From the NCBI GenBank assembly GCA_947846985.1, contig CANTUZ010000002.1:150779889-150843888 (forward strand): a DNA stretch of 64,000 bases, given 5' to 3'. A program made the position numbers and the translations under genes. The notes under the pieces are model-generated. The model saw only the letters and a list, made by a program, of their open reading frames with translations. It was not told where the DNA came from and made no database searches. Below, one piece after another: positions 30,901 through 45,900 of the stretch. How positions within the stretch are numbered: position 1 is the first letter of the stretch; each line of letters opens with the position of its first letter. The stretch comes from Fratercula arctica (taxonomy: Eukaryota; Chordata; Aves; Charadriiformes; Alcidae).

Positions 30901-33900
30901 AAAAGAAAAGTACTTCTAAATTTAAGCAAGTACTACCTTTCTTAGGTAGACTGAGTATATAAAAAGAAGGTATTTAGGTTTACTACTTGCTGTTTCTAGT
31001 TGGTAAGCAATTGATAAAGTTGTTCATATCAAAATTGTCCTTTTATTTTGGATACTTTTCTATTCTGAGGTAGGGAAGGGTTAGGAACCATGAAATAATT
31101 GAAATGCAGGGAGGAAACTGAGGTTGTGGTTCAGACATTATATAATAATTTGGTTTCAGTACAAAACTATTTATCCAGCTTCAAATTATACAGTTGATTG
31201 ACTTTGGTAAAATTCTTCTCTTGAAAATTACAACCTAGCCAGGACCCACATTCTTGGCCTTCTTAAATTTACTAAGTGTTGATTGATTTTGGTACTGGTT
31301 ACATTATTTAACTGCAAATCAAAACTGAGACAAGTTCATTCAATATTAATATCTTTATTCTGATTACATTTTTCTTCAATCATTAGACTTCTAAAACTTT
31401 TATTGAATTGGCACCAAATGAGAATTAAAATTAGTAGTATGGACCTACAATCATTGTCAAAGTGAAAATTGAACTAGCTCTTCCATGGAAATTTATAATG
31501 CTCACACCCTTGAACACACTCCAGTTCTTCAACATAAATCCATCAATATGCTGCTTCCCTTTGAAATATATCTACATATATTTCTTAGTGGTTTTAGTTT
31601 TTACAACAGGGTGGTACCAGCACAATCAAAGACTGAAGAGAACCACAGTCTGAGAGGGGAGAACACAAAATGAAAATGTAACAAACACAAAGGTTTGTTT
31701 TGAAACTGTCATCTATGCAGCAGATAACCTGCGGTTTTCTTGCTTTCATTTTCCCAAGCTCTAGGATTTTTTGTTTTAAAATAAATGTTCTGGAGAGTAG
31801 TGTTTGTGTTTCACTAGACATAAACAGGAAGAATCCGTGAGACCTGTGTTTTGCATAGAAATTAATCATGTGTCTGAAAAAAGTTACTTTTTCCCAGTGA
31901 TTTCTTTCCATATTCTGCTTCTAATTTAGTTGAAAAATGAGATTATTAATTAACCTATTTTTTTCTTCATATTATTATTAATTGGGACTGCTGTAATGCA
32001 AATATGCTTGGCAGGAAACCACATCATAAGAACCACAACAAAGAAAAAATACATTGGAGAGAAACCTTCTAGACATGGTTAGGAAAACACCTCCCCAAAT
32101 ACAAATCATTTCCCTGAGTCAGGAACATATACTTTATTTACATACAGGGGAACTCTGCAATCTACAAGAAACAGCAAGTTGTAATTTATATTTAAGTGAC
32201 ATTATGATTATTATTATTAACAAGTCGTAATACAACGAAGTAGAGAAAGAGATATAGAAACAGTGTCTAACAGTAATACATCACAGAGAGGAAGTATACA
32301 TTTAAGAGCATTAGAACTGGATTTTTTCAATTATTTGTGTGCAAATCTAGAATCCATACAATAGAACTAATAAAAATAACAAAGAGACTTGACTTTTAGT
32401 CAATTTCCTTTTTTTTTTTTTCTAACGTGCCCTTTTTCTCTAATTTTATGTGATCCTATTAATCTCAATTTAGTTTCTCAGTAAGGGAGTATGTTGCCAA
32501 ATTGTAATGCTGCCAATTGAAAAGACACACAAAACCTAACTCAGCACCCAAAATTTTCCTTAAAAAAAAAAAAAAAGAAAAGACACCATCACCAACAGGA
32601 TGCCTAAAATGAATACTGCTAGCTGTAACTTGCTTTTCAGAGGTATATGTAACAAAAGCATCCAGGTCTGCTTCACTACTTGAAAGAACAGTACAGTAAG
32701 CTAAATCAAAATCCATCATGGACAAAAGTGAGTAATGGCTTGGCATACATACACAGCTGCATCTGCGATTGTCAACACCGTAGTTGTTGAGGATTCTCCC
32801 GGTTGGTAAACTAGCCAATACGTCCTATTCCTGATTTCAGAAAACACTTTCTTCTTTTTTCATTTCTCAAAAAAAGATGACTATTCATATTTTAAATGGG
32901 TTATTTGTATACTTGATTCAGTTCTAAATCCAGAGCTTTAATTTTAAATGAACAAAACCTGGACTTGCACACACTCAAATGCAAGAGAACCACTGCTGCA
33001 GACAATTTCAGATGTATTTTCATAATACAGAGGCTTCTGCTAAAGTAAAGATTTAAGAAATTCACATATTCTCCCACTCCACCTGCACATGCTAAACCTC
33101 ACAGTTTTGAGTTTCCAAAGAGCAACTCTCTGTAAGGCTTTGTCATAACTAGATTAATCTAAGAAAAGAAAAACCAGAAAAAGGTTGTCACTGAAACCTG
33201 GGTAAACTCGTCGATCTGACTTCTAGTAATACTATTCTACCTCCACTGGTTAGCACTGCTCAGTGGGTAGTACAACAGTATCACAAAAGAGGTAAAGGGA
33301 AAATTCCTACGCTAGCAATACTGAAACTACGGTTACTGGGAAAATACAAACCCAGCCAGTTCACAGTTACCTCATAGATGACTGATCTAATAATGTTTTC
33401 CCCCAATTGATTAAGAAATCTCAATATAAGATTGCAAGGTGGTAACTGAGAGTCGAAAGAAAAAAGAGCAAAGAAAAAGAAAACTGATGATACTGTAAAA
33501 AGGCTGAAGATTACTAACCACTCCAGAAATAGCTCAAGTCAAAATTCTGTCTCCATGTTCTCTCTTATCCTCTTACTAAAAGTAGTTTCATAATAGCATA
33601 AAAAACATTCATTATACTTAATTTCCTTCAAGATTTAAAGTTAAAGAAAAATAAAACAACAGTGATACTATATACTCAAGATGTACTGTATGAGACTGGT
33701 AATACATGCCTTGGGCAGCTGAAGATCTTCAGCCTTTGGCCTTGTGCTACACAACACAACCAAGGCATATATTAATGGCCCCATAAAAACAAACCCTGTA
33801 ATGACTTGCGGCTTAAATAAACATACTTGTCTTTCTCTTTTCCTCCTCCGAATATTGGATGCAGTAACACTCCACCAGTCTTCAGTTCATATGCCACTAT

Positions 33901-36900
33901 TTGATCTAACTCCTAAAAAGTACAACATACATAAGCAAGCATAATTTTCAAAAGTAGAGAAATTATTTAAAGAAGACAAGAAAGCTTTTCATATCATTGT
34001 TCAAGCCATACCTCCTAATTAAATCTGTTTACAAACACAAAGAGCATTTTAAAATCAGGGATGTTTCTCAGCATGGCAAACAATAATAAAACAGTGGTAA
34101 TTAGCAGTCAGTACTTGTTCTGGGTCTGGATTGTGGGTCAACACACAACAATATTTCACTACAATATAACTAAAGAGTGTTATTGTTCAATAAATTAGTT
34201 GTCTCTGACCAAAAGAAATAAAGGTGATCACTGTTTCCTTGCAGTGTAAGGTAATACTGGATATACCTACACAGCAGGCTGCAGCATATAGAAGCTCACC
34301 TTGACCCACGCCCAAGCCAGACAGAAGCCGGCTCTTGAACCGGACCACGAGACTGAATTTGTGCGGTGCTGTGCACCCACATTAACAAGCACACTTCAAG
34401 GCAGGATGTTCGCATGGGCTCACTATTACTCAACAGTCAACATGGCTTTCGAATCAAATAGGGTCAGCTTGAGCATAGCGGGAGTGAATCGAAGTCTGTC
34501 TGCAACCCAATGATACTCAAGGAACTTCCAAATGTTGGTATGCATTGATATTTATTGATTCGTATCAACTTGAACACTTTCATATATTGGTAATACATTC
34601 AAACCAGTAAGGGCAGAACTGGAGGCTCTGACAGTAGCACCGCTTAGTTCTATGTGGAAGTACTTAGCTAACTCATAGGGAAGAATGTGAGCAGCTAATA
34701 TCCAGAAGCAATTTCTCCTGCACACAGCAGTGAATGCTCAAGATAGACCTTCATCCAGTTCTGCTGTTCTCTATAGCACCCACACCTTTAGCATAGACAG
34801 CACATGACTGGTGAGCTGAATGCACATTAGGCAGATAAGTATATGGTAAGGGATGTAAATGGAGCCCATGGGGTTTGGAATCTAGTTTTTGCAATAGGAA
34901 GTGTCAGAGAATGTGATGAGAGGAAGAGGAAGAAGCTATACATCTTTTTGTGAATGAAAGTTACTGGCAAAGAATGAGGAGTCACTGCTGCTCTCAATAG
35001 AAAGTACCTGTTTTAGAGCATTATATTTGGAAATGTAAGGTATAGACTAAAATTTCCTTTCCAAGAAAAGAGATCCCTTCAATGGTGATTTTTTACTGTT
35101 TCATTTAGTACCTAAATGACACTAAAAGTTACTGAATCCATTATTGATCCAAGGTAACACTGGAGCCCTTCTGAGCTATATGGATGGCCATCGCAGTATA
35201 ACAAATTCACCAAATATATCTCCTTATGAATCTCATATTCTATTCTAAGTGTTAAAAAAGTACAATCTTTTTTGACTTTTTCTTTCTGTTTTTGTGCAAA
35301 AGCCCAAACAAAAAGGGGAAAACTAATGGCACAGAGAGACAATGAAAATTATTAATCTTAAAGTAGTCACAGAAACATAATCTGGTTAGCAGGTCTGGTG
35401 TTTTTCCTTGCAGCAAGTAGTAAAAATATTTCAGCTTTAAGTTTTGTCACTACTAAATATTTCTTTAGATTGCAATGTAAAACTATATTATAGTCTAGTT
35501 TTATATTGCATCTTCTTTGATGTAAAATGTCTGAAAGAAGAGAAAATACTACTATTATGTTGTTACCTGTTTAATCCAGTGGCGATACTCATTAACACCG
35601 AAGGTTTTTTTCATCCAAAGGCCATAAATATAACCAGATATTCCCTTTAGCACCCATTCATCTGACCTATAATAAGAAAGAAGCATGAATTGTAGCACTT
35701 CAGAAGGTATTTTGTAAGGGATGGTATTTTTGACGAGCTCAAAATAGCCACAAATTTCAGCAGGTTATATAACTTCTCTAAGTCAATAGGAGTCTGATGA
35801 GCTGTGAACCAATTTATGTAACTTGGCACCTGGATGGGACCAATGAAACTGAAAAGCCAGAGAAAACTGAACTTTTACCACAGAAGCCCAGATTAAAATA
35901 TAAAACTAAACTATTTTAGCTGCAACAGTAACAATAAAAAATGGACACTAAAGTTAAAACAACTGCTAATCTATATGAGCTTAATTTCTTGATAAACATC
36001 TCAATGCAATGCAAAGCAAAAGATTTGGACAGCAAGAAGACAAAATATCTATGTCACAATTTGGTGGACACTCATTTAAACACCTCTTCTGAGACTTACG
36101 TTCTAAGAGAAAAAAATATGGACAAAAACTACAAAAGAATCATGAACTAGAATTCTAAATGTAAGAATGACACACAGGGTATGATGCAGTGAATAAAACA
36201 AAAACATTAAAAAAGGGAGTTATTATGAGGGAGGAAAAAATGGTCTTCTCCATGGAAACAGGCTAGAACTAAGGAAAAGAGCAAGGGAAATTATTATACT
36301 AAAAACACAATTTAAAAACATGTTGATTTCCTTTTTTTAAGCCAAGGATACTCTAGGACATACACTTTTGCTGTGAAAAAAGTAATGGCCTCCTTGTCCC
36401 CAATACATAAAGTGTATGCAAAAGGCTTTAAAAGAAATGCTGATCAGAACTGTAAGAGCCAGTTGAGGGAGATTTTCTGAGAGATGGAGTTATAGGAAGC
36501 TTACCATACCAATGAATATGTCCATTTGACACTAATTTCGGCATTCCCCTCCCCAAACTTCTTCATAATTTATTAGTTCTGTGCTCCACAAGTACTTCCT
36601 GTGCAGGCTACACTTATTCATCCCAAGCATCTGATAGAAATTTACAGATGATACAAAAGTCTGCCTTCTAAAATTTCCAGGTGCCAACACACACTGCAAC
36701 ATTCAGTAGCAATAATTTCTGAGAGAAGACATATTCAATCTCTACAGCCTTTGGAACCTTTATATCTCAGATTCTCCTTTCAAACAAACAAACAAAAAAA
36801 ACCCAAAATGCATAGATTTTCATTTATTGAGCTGTTTTTATTTTTTCCTTTTTTTTTTTCCTTTTTTCTTTCTTCTACAGTTACTGTTTCACTTATCCTT

Positions 36901-39900
36901 CTGACAAAATGCAACGTGCAAATTAAAATTTGAGTTTCCTAGCTTTTCCCCATTTTCTAGAAGTACAATGGTAAAATACTTACCAGGACATTCTGGATAT
37001 AAAACATCCAAAGAACTGCTGGGCCAGGGCCTGTGCTAAGCACCTCCTTGTCAGTGGAGTTTCATCTATAATCATTGCGCTGTGTAAGAGATTTGTGCTG
37101 AATCCCCGTAAAAAGAAAGTAACACAGTATAAGCACCAGGTCCAAAGAAACAGAACAGAGACCTTGCTTTAAATGCCAAACCAAATCAAATAACTCCTTC
37201 ACTGGTTTTCCAATGAGATAGTAACATCTTTTTTTTAATGCCCTTAACCCAGGCAGATCTCCTGCTATTATCATCTGTCTGTGTAGGGCCAAAGTAGTGT
37301 TTTAAGTGGTGAAACTCTTTTGGATTCCTGGTACCCTATCCCAGCCGAAGAACAATAAAACATCATCAAATTTCTGCACTTAAGTTGATCTTAAGTATTT
37401 CGTACATGGTGTTTTTAATTCAGAAAGAAAACCACTGCCAATTTTTTCTTAAAGAATATAAAAATCCAACATCTTTATAACATAAAGATAAAATTGGAAA
37501 TGGTGTTAAAAGCCTGTAATGTCAACAAAAGCCTCTTTTCAAACTAGAGAGCCCAAAACTCAGGCTACAAAAATAATAATAGCTTCAGGTATTTCTCAAC
37601 ACTCTTGGATCTAGAGCTTTTAGGCCTGTGGATTTAGAAGGTGTAATTTTCTCAAATACTAACCTGAAAATACTCATGGATGCATAAGCAGCTACTTCAA
37701 TATAAGCTTCATCTACAAAAACAGTCTTGAAACAGGAGTATGGATAGCGGCAGGTAAGAATCTCCTCATAAAATTCAAACACCTCATGAAGGTATGACGT
37801 GGTATGTTTGAGCAATGGGAGAAGTTGTGGTAAGCAAAAATGAGTCACCTACAAAGGAAAATTTGGTACAGGACTGACAAATATATTTAAATCCATAAAT
37901 ACCAAGTATACTACATAACTGAAAAAAAACCCACAACACAACAGATTGTTGTGCTGCTGTAAATTTAACAGAAAAAAAGCATTTTCAAGCTGTGATAAAG
38001 ATTATCATGGCAGAAAAGTACACCAGGATGTCCATCTGAATTGTGAGAGCAACAACAGGAGAATAATTTGTGGCAGACAATGCATGATAACAATGCCTAC
38101 CTAGTGATGTCTATCATTTAAAAACACATGACATTTTTCTTTGATTTTGCAATCCAATGTCTTTTAGAGATATTTTTCTTTTCTGCAGTAAAGAATTAGC
38201 TAATTTCAAATCAATCAAGCAGTGCTAATGTTCAGAAGACTTGTTAGAGCTAAAACGACAAGCAAGCTTTGATATTACTGTTTTTTCCACAAACTTATGT
38301 TGCAGCCAATGACATTGACTTCAGCAGTGACGCAGGAACCAAGCTGAGAATGACACATAACTTCAAGTCAGCTCTACAGAAATCAAACTCTACAGAAATT
38401 TATCAGTTTGGGTTCTTTAAATATCAACAACTGATATATTTTTTTTTAACAGCCATTATCTTTCACAAGTATGTCCCACCAGTAAAAGTCAACAGAACAC
38501 CATTGCTGAGGACTAAAATTTGATGTTTGCCTTTGGATCAAGTAACACATAGCTATTTCCCAGTATTTTCCTGTCATGCTTTCAAAAGAAGAATATACAA
38601 GCCAGTCTTTACACTAAACTGGTAACTTAACCTGCCTGCCAAGTCCATCCTTACACAATCTGAAGCTACAAATGTTAACTATAAACTGGTGGACTTCAAC
38701 ATTATGGCAACAATCTGTTAAGAATGAAAACTCAGTGTCAAATTTAGTTCAGAAGTCTACTCAATTGCGTAGCAATAATTTTCATCTACTACCAGCAACA
38801 GGATGCATTTAAAGCTATTTTGAGAAACATGCTTTTACCAACTCCAATGAAATTAAGCCCCACAAATTCAGGCATAAATGGAATTATTGCTCATTCAAGG
38901 GCTTTACTTAGGAGATAAATTTAAATACAGGCACTACTAGACAAGTTTTATCATATAACTGTACTAATGGACGTCATATCTAGACATACCCATATTTGAC
39001 TAGTATATACTGGTTGCAAAATAAAAATAGTCACTAATTCTTAAAAAAAAAATACAGTGAAGGCCTCTGTGAAGATTATTACCTCATGCATGTATGGATC
39101 AACAAGGATTTCAAAAGGTCCTATTGCCAAGGAGATGTTAGAAGCTGCAGTTGGAATAGTCAGCATGTAATGAAAAGTCTTCTTTCTCATATCGTGGGTA
39201 TATACAGTTTCCACCAAATCTCCGTTTGAAACGGCCACCATTGCAGCATCTACAGTATACTCAAGTTTCCAGGTACACAACTCAGAATATGAATCAACAC
39301 AAGGAAACCAAAACCTAGAGAAGTTAGGATTGGGGGGAAAATGGTTAACAATTACACTTAACAATTATACTCTCTTTTTCACATATTATTTTTCTCTCAA
39401 GTTCCAAACTACATTCTTTGAATGTTGACATACTGGCTCCTACTATACATTAATTTTATAAAGCACTACAAGTTTCTTTGCCATTACCTCCTGCTGAGCT
39501 ATAAAGACTAGAAATCCTAATTCCTAATCATTAGATCACACCGGTAAGCTCCTTTCAAGCACAAGTTAAGTTTTAGATTTTTTCAAACTTACAAATAATT
39601 TCTTTGAATTATTTTATTTCCTACACCTTGAGATTAAATAGGAAATACAGTCTAACATTCAAAGACAGTTTTCTTACCTTGTAGAATTTTGATAACCACA
39701 TGAAAAGACATGAGCCCCTCTTTCTGCCATGCTGCCCTCCATGTTTGGTACCACAAAATGAAGGCCTCCTTTTGGCTGGTCCAGAGAAAAGTTTATATGC
39801 ACCTTCAGGACTTTTAACTCTGCAGCACCAAGACCAAAATTGGAGTAAGTATACACAACTTACATGAAAGTTATTTCAGAATAATCATTCAGTTTTGGAC

Positions 39901-42900
39901 TCTTGATCCTTCAAGATGATGTGTTTACTTCATTCTCATGGATTTCCAGGTCCACTTACAAAGCACTGCTCAAAACCTTACAAAACTGACTTCTTAAGCT
40001 TAACTTACAAGACATGAATTTATAAGAATATTTATTAATTAATAAAAACCCCAATTGGAGTTACATTTCGTCTTCCAACTCCCCAACAGTAAAGAATCTT
40101 TATATACTGATTGCACTCTAACCATGATCTCCTTTCTACCTTGCTGAAATAATTTTCTACAAAAATTGCAAGTAATAGGCACATTCTTAAAAGACATGTT
40201 ATTGTCATTTGCAGTTTCTTAAAACCTCTTATTATAGTTAAAGCTTTTCCTGTAACTTAAGTGTCTTTGCTTTGGTTTAGTTTCACAGAAATCTCACCTA
40301 TGAATAGACTGGCAGAAAAAGAAATTCGAGCATACGGTCAAATTTATCCAACAAGTCTCACCATATTTTGGCATTCAAACTTTGAAAATAAAATTATGCC
40401 TGTTTGAACATTTTCCCTTTTATGCTTGCAAGTAAGACAACAGGAACTTAAACAAAAATTAAAGAAAGTGTCTTTCCCATTAAGGTGTATCTGACAACAC
40501 TGTGTGAGTCAGCTTCATGATACAGTTGTTATTATTCTCTCACAGGTCTCTCAAATCCACGAGAAAAACTGATAAAACCATGTAAGAAAACAATACAAGA
40601 AACAAATAAAATCCAGGTAAGAAAATAATCAACAATGGAGAGTGATTTATTAAACCAGCTACTTGTTCCAGAATCTAGTATACCAGTTTATAAAATAGTC
40701 TGCTTTTCACTACGAAATTAATTTTAAAACAACCATTCTTCAAAGTGAGATGGGGAAAAATTAACATAGCTTTTTAAAAAAAGATGTATATAGACATATC
40801 CTTGTAAATTATTTTGTTTGTTGGATCATATATATTGTAAGAAGCTTCAAAGTTACAATCTGGCACCAAATATACTCCATTACATGCACTTCGTTATGTG
40901 TACTTCTGGGCTCATGATCACCCAAGAGTTTGTTTGTAAAGAGTGTTAAGAAATCTTGCAACCACTTCTCCATATTACCAAGAAGTATAAAGGTATTTTT
41001 CAGACTTCAACTGGAAATATATGTATGAGGAAAAAGGAAACAGTAACAATCATTTCATAAAATAATGTAATGCTACTTCTATTTATTTAAATCTACTATA
41101 TTCATATGCAAACTCATAGCTAACAGCTCTATGGCGTCTTAAATTAAGCTTTCAGTATGGTCTCTTTACTTTACCATCAACATGTTTCCACAGCTCTGAG
41201 GGAACCTTAATGCAGAGTTCTCCATTTCCAGCATCTGGATCCACAGCACTGACTGCGGCAGCGTAGGCATTGGAAAAATAGTTGAGATTCCTCCTGTCAG
41301 AAATACCCAGTTAATTCTTAAAGTACAAGCTGAACTACAAGAAGCAACTTTCGAAATTAAATGATTTATATACTGAATTCCATGGTGCATGTTCAAGCAA
41401 GTATTTCGTTTTGTTTTTACAGAAGTGGAGGGAAAAAGAAGTTAAGATTACATTTCAAAAACCAGAACTTAAAACTAGGCTCTTACAGAAGTGACCTATG
41501 ATAAAAAAGACTTAAGTGGTAATTATCCCTAATAAATTAAGTGAGAAATGCTCAGTGTTCTTTTATTCCCAATAAGAGTAATATTTACATTTATTAGAAT
41601 AGAAATTTAAAAAAATTTTTTTGGAAAATTTTGGATTAAGTGTGCGTATTTATTCTAAAGATCTGTCTTGAAGATCTGCCTCTCATATATTGCAGTTTTG
41701 CTTTTATGTAGCTATTCTAAATATATTAAGATTTTAGCTTGGTATTTTTCCCTCTCTTAGCTTGATAGATAGGAATAGTTTTATTTTATGCACTTGTAAA
41801 TATTAGATAAAATATTAGATGCTAGAGTTTTGGCCTTAATACACAAACACAGAAACATGAATTATACTTTATAGTCTCCAAAAATCAGGAGAACTTTTAT
41901 AAAGTTTTATCATCATTCATTTATTTAGGATGCAGATAGAAATTTTTGTAACCAGGTTTGAGCTCTTTAAGCTACTACACGTAGGATGTAATTGACTGCA
42001 CATTTCATTCCAAAGTCATACCATTACTTCAGTTATGACGTAGATTAACTGTTTTCTACTGAAACGAGCAGGAACACGCATATGTCCACTGTTAAAGTGG
42101 TTACCGGCAGGATGTTATCTTCTTATCATTTAATGTGAATGTTCAGACACTGAAGGATGATCAGTCAAGTTCAAAAACAACCCTGCTTTTGCATCTTTAC
42201 GTTATAGTTTTTATACTTGTTCAAAACGGATTTTTAAACTGTGTAAAACATGGGAGCAAAACCTTTCTTAATTCTAATCGTCTAGTACACAGAGTTCTTC
42301 AAAAGCTTGCACAACTCTATACCTGAAAAGAAAGTGTTTGAATTACTTATCACCTTTTTTCCCGATTTTAGGTACCACTGATGAATCCAACCACTGTTGG
42401 GGCAGAGTCATAATCAAGCAGAATCATAGAATAGTTTGGGTTGGAAGGGAGCTCTAAAGGTCATCTAGTCCCACCCCCCTGCAATTAGCAGGGACATCTT
42501 CAACTAGATCAAGTTGCTCAGAGCCCCGTCCAACCTGATCTTAAATGTTTCCAGGGATGCAGCACCTACCATCCCTCTGCGCAACCTGTGCCAGTGTTTC
42601 ATCACCCTCATCGTAAAAAATTTCTTCCTTATTTTTAGTCTAAATATGCTCCCTTTTAGTTGAAAACCATTATGCCTAGACCTGTTGCAACAGGCCCTGA
42701 TAAAAAGTTTGTCTCATCTTTCTTGTGAGCCCCCTTTAGCTACTGGAAAGCTGCAATAAGGTCTCCCTGGAGTCATCTCTAATCCAGCCTGCCCTCATAG
42801 GAGAGGTGTTACAGACCTCTGATCATTTTTTTGGCCCTCCTCTGGACCCAGTCCAACAAGTACATGCCTCTTCTGTGCTGAGGACTCCAGAGCTGTACTC

Positions 42901-45900
42901 CAGGTGGGGTCTCATGACAGCAGAGTCAAGAGGCAGAATCACCTCCCTCGACCTGCTGGCCACACTTCTTTTAATGCAGCCCAGGATATGGTTGGCCTTC
43001 TGGGCTGCGAGTGCACATTGTCAGATCATGTCCAGCTTTTCATCCACCAGTATCCCCAAGTCCTGCTTGAAAGGGCTGCTCTCAATCCCTTCATCCCCCA
43101 GCTGGTATTGATACCAGGGGTAGCCCTGACCTGGGTGCAGGATTACTGCACTACAATGGACTCAATCAACTTTTGGCTGCGGGCTCTGCTCTTCTGTGGA
43201 ATCTGAAGTCCACATAAAGCAGACATGATCTCATTTCAGGATTTACTTTCATCTAACCATTCTCTATTCACCACCCACGGAGAAAACAGCACTCAACCCA
43301 AATTACAGTACCTTACTTGGAAGAATGAAGGGTACTTAACCATGCCAGCATCGTCCTATGTCTAGGTATGTCAAATACCATGCTTATATTCCTAGTCCTC
43401 CACATCTAAAAAACTTTGCTAAAACACTGAAATATATTGAGAACATATTTTCATGCAGTTCTTGATCTTTGGCAATAATAGTGCACAAATTCCCTGGCAC
43501 CACTACCAAGACTGAGTATGTTAGGAGCAGTAAACTTGTCTACTTTGCTTGGAAGCTTCTGAAAATAGGACAGGAATAGTAAATGGGAGCATATGAGCAC
43601 AGAAACACCCAAATCCCAAGTTTTAATACATAATCGTTTTTTCCTTCTTCATAGCTGAAGTATACTTAAAGATAGGATATAATGCCAACAAGTTTTAAAA
43701 GCACAAGGCTGAATTTATACACTGGAATATACTATAACTTCAGCTATGGTTCCAGAACAATTCAAACCAACTTAAACTCCAGCTGATGTGCTGTCTCCTA
43801 GTTTCAGCCACACATTCCTACTATCTCACTCATTAAGGAGACTACTGTTCATCCAACCCTATAGTGACGCAGCTGAAAGTGCCAAATGGAAAAAAAAGAA
43901 AGGTTTTTTTTGTCAGACAGCTTTCAGTTGGTTTAGCTCCCTGACATACCGAGGGGTCAAAGAAGCGCTACTACTGAGGCGCAGAAGACTGTCAATGGGA
44001 TCATAAACACCCCAACCAATGTTGCTTTAAGCTGTCTTCAAATGACATCCTAGGTAGGCAAATAAATACCGCTGGAAAAACTCTCTTTAAAAAAAGACTG
44101 CATGACTAAAAACTGTCTTAGTAATTAAAGAAACTAGCAACAGAAAACAACAGTAACATTCTGTTAGACTGTTAAGTTGCAAAGTTTCTAATTTTAATCT
44201 GAACTAGCTCTGAAAATTCACTATTACTGATAGGGGATCCCTTTTGAATACATGAGTGAGAATTTGTTCCAAGTTTGAGGATTGTGATGAGCTTGTGGTT
44301 ACATTTTAAACATCAATGGGTTCACAGACAGGAAAAAGTTATGCTTTTATAGCAAGAAAGGTAGGCTCCACCAGGCTTAAAATTTTATGGAAAACAGTCT
44401 ATTCTGATATTTCTATTTTTGTGAAGTGTTCCAATTCAAATGGGTGATTCACTGTAAAAGGAATCCATTAAAGGCTTAGTACCAAAGATTAATTTTTTCA
44501 TAGTTTGACCTATTCTCAATAAACTGGATATGGCCATTTTAACAAAAACAGAGCACACGCCAAAAGTTACAGCCCAAGGAACAAAGATAAATTTTCCTAA
44601 TGCTAAGTGTAGATTGAAAATGAAAAAGTAATATGCATTCCTGCTTTTTTTCCTAGTAGAGATACATTTTATTATCAGAATTCACTCAAAACACTGTTAA
44701 TAACAGCCCAAGTGCATGCGTGTTGACTGACTCGAAACAAGTGAACCTGCAGAGACTTACTTTTTAAAGCTACTCACAGACTCCACATACCTCCACGTCA
44801 ACTTTCTATAGCATCTGTCACTACTAGCTGCAGCAGTGCTACTTAACTGTTACACAGCCCAAACATACAGTCTATAAACCACTTTCTTCCTACAGTACTT
44901 AACATCAACTTCAGCTTGGCAAAATAAGTTCTCTGACCCATATGTAATTCACTTCTCTTCATTACCTGCAATTCATTTACTATTCTACTTTGCTACCCAA
45001 ATACAACTAGCACTTGGTTATGCTATGATATAGCATATCTTACATATAGCGTTTATATATATATAAAAAATACGTACACATATAGGTAATTTATTAATAA
45101 GGCAATGATTTGAATCTTTGGCACAATGAAAAAACAAATTTTCATTCTTGCACAAGGCTGAGCTTTAACATCTCTTTCTTCATAAGTTCTCTACACCTCT
45201 GTATTTATAACAAAGTCTATCATGAATTTATAACTAGATAAACATCATACCAGTAGAAATGAAGGCTATTTATTGCAGCAAAACAACACATGCTCAGTCC
45301 ACCAGTAATTTTGCTATTTTGTGCATAGGCTAAAGGCTTGATCACTGACTTCACAGAAGACAGAATATTGCAAGACATGCCCTGAAGGCTACCATATTGC
45401 TCTCTCTCACAGCTTACTGATGCTTTTAACTAAAGCAACAGTGAAGTTGAAGGATATCAAAACTTCTTCATATTTTTAATGTTTAAAACCTACAGGCTTC
45501 AAGTTAAAAAAAAAAAAAAAAAAGCTGAACTAGTGAATGAACAGGTATACACTGCCAAAGACTAAAATTACACTGAATAGAGAACCTATGCACAGGGGAG
45601 CATTATGTGCACATTAGCTAGCTATACAAAAACCCATCTTCCTTTACACAGAAGTAATCATAAAATGCAATAGTTTCTCAACCCTGCACCGTAGTTATCG
45701 CACAAACATGCAAAGCACACAGCCAGGCAACAGCAGGATCATCACAAACTTCAGTTATGATAGATCAAACCCCTGCATCAAAACTCAAAATTTTTGCTGC
45801 GGCTATTTAACAGTTTACAATCTTACCCCTAGGATTAAGAAAACAAGAGATCTCTTTTGCCCATTTGAACATAAAAGGGGCTGGGATACAAGCAGTTGTC

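Noticed and set aside
32465..32818. 117-codon sense frame in TAF2 intron 10
   Set aside because: Contains a run of Phe from an A/T homopolymer, has no convincing splice frame with exons 10 and 11, and I do not recognise it.
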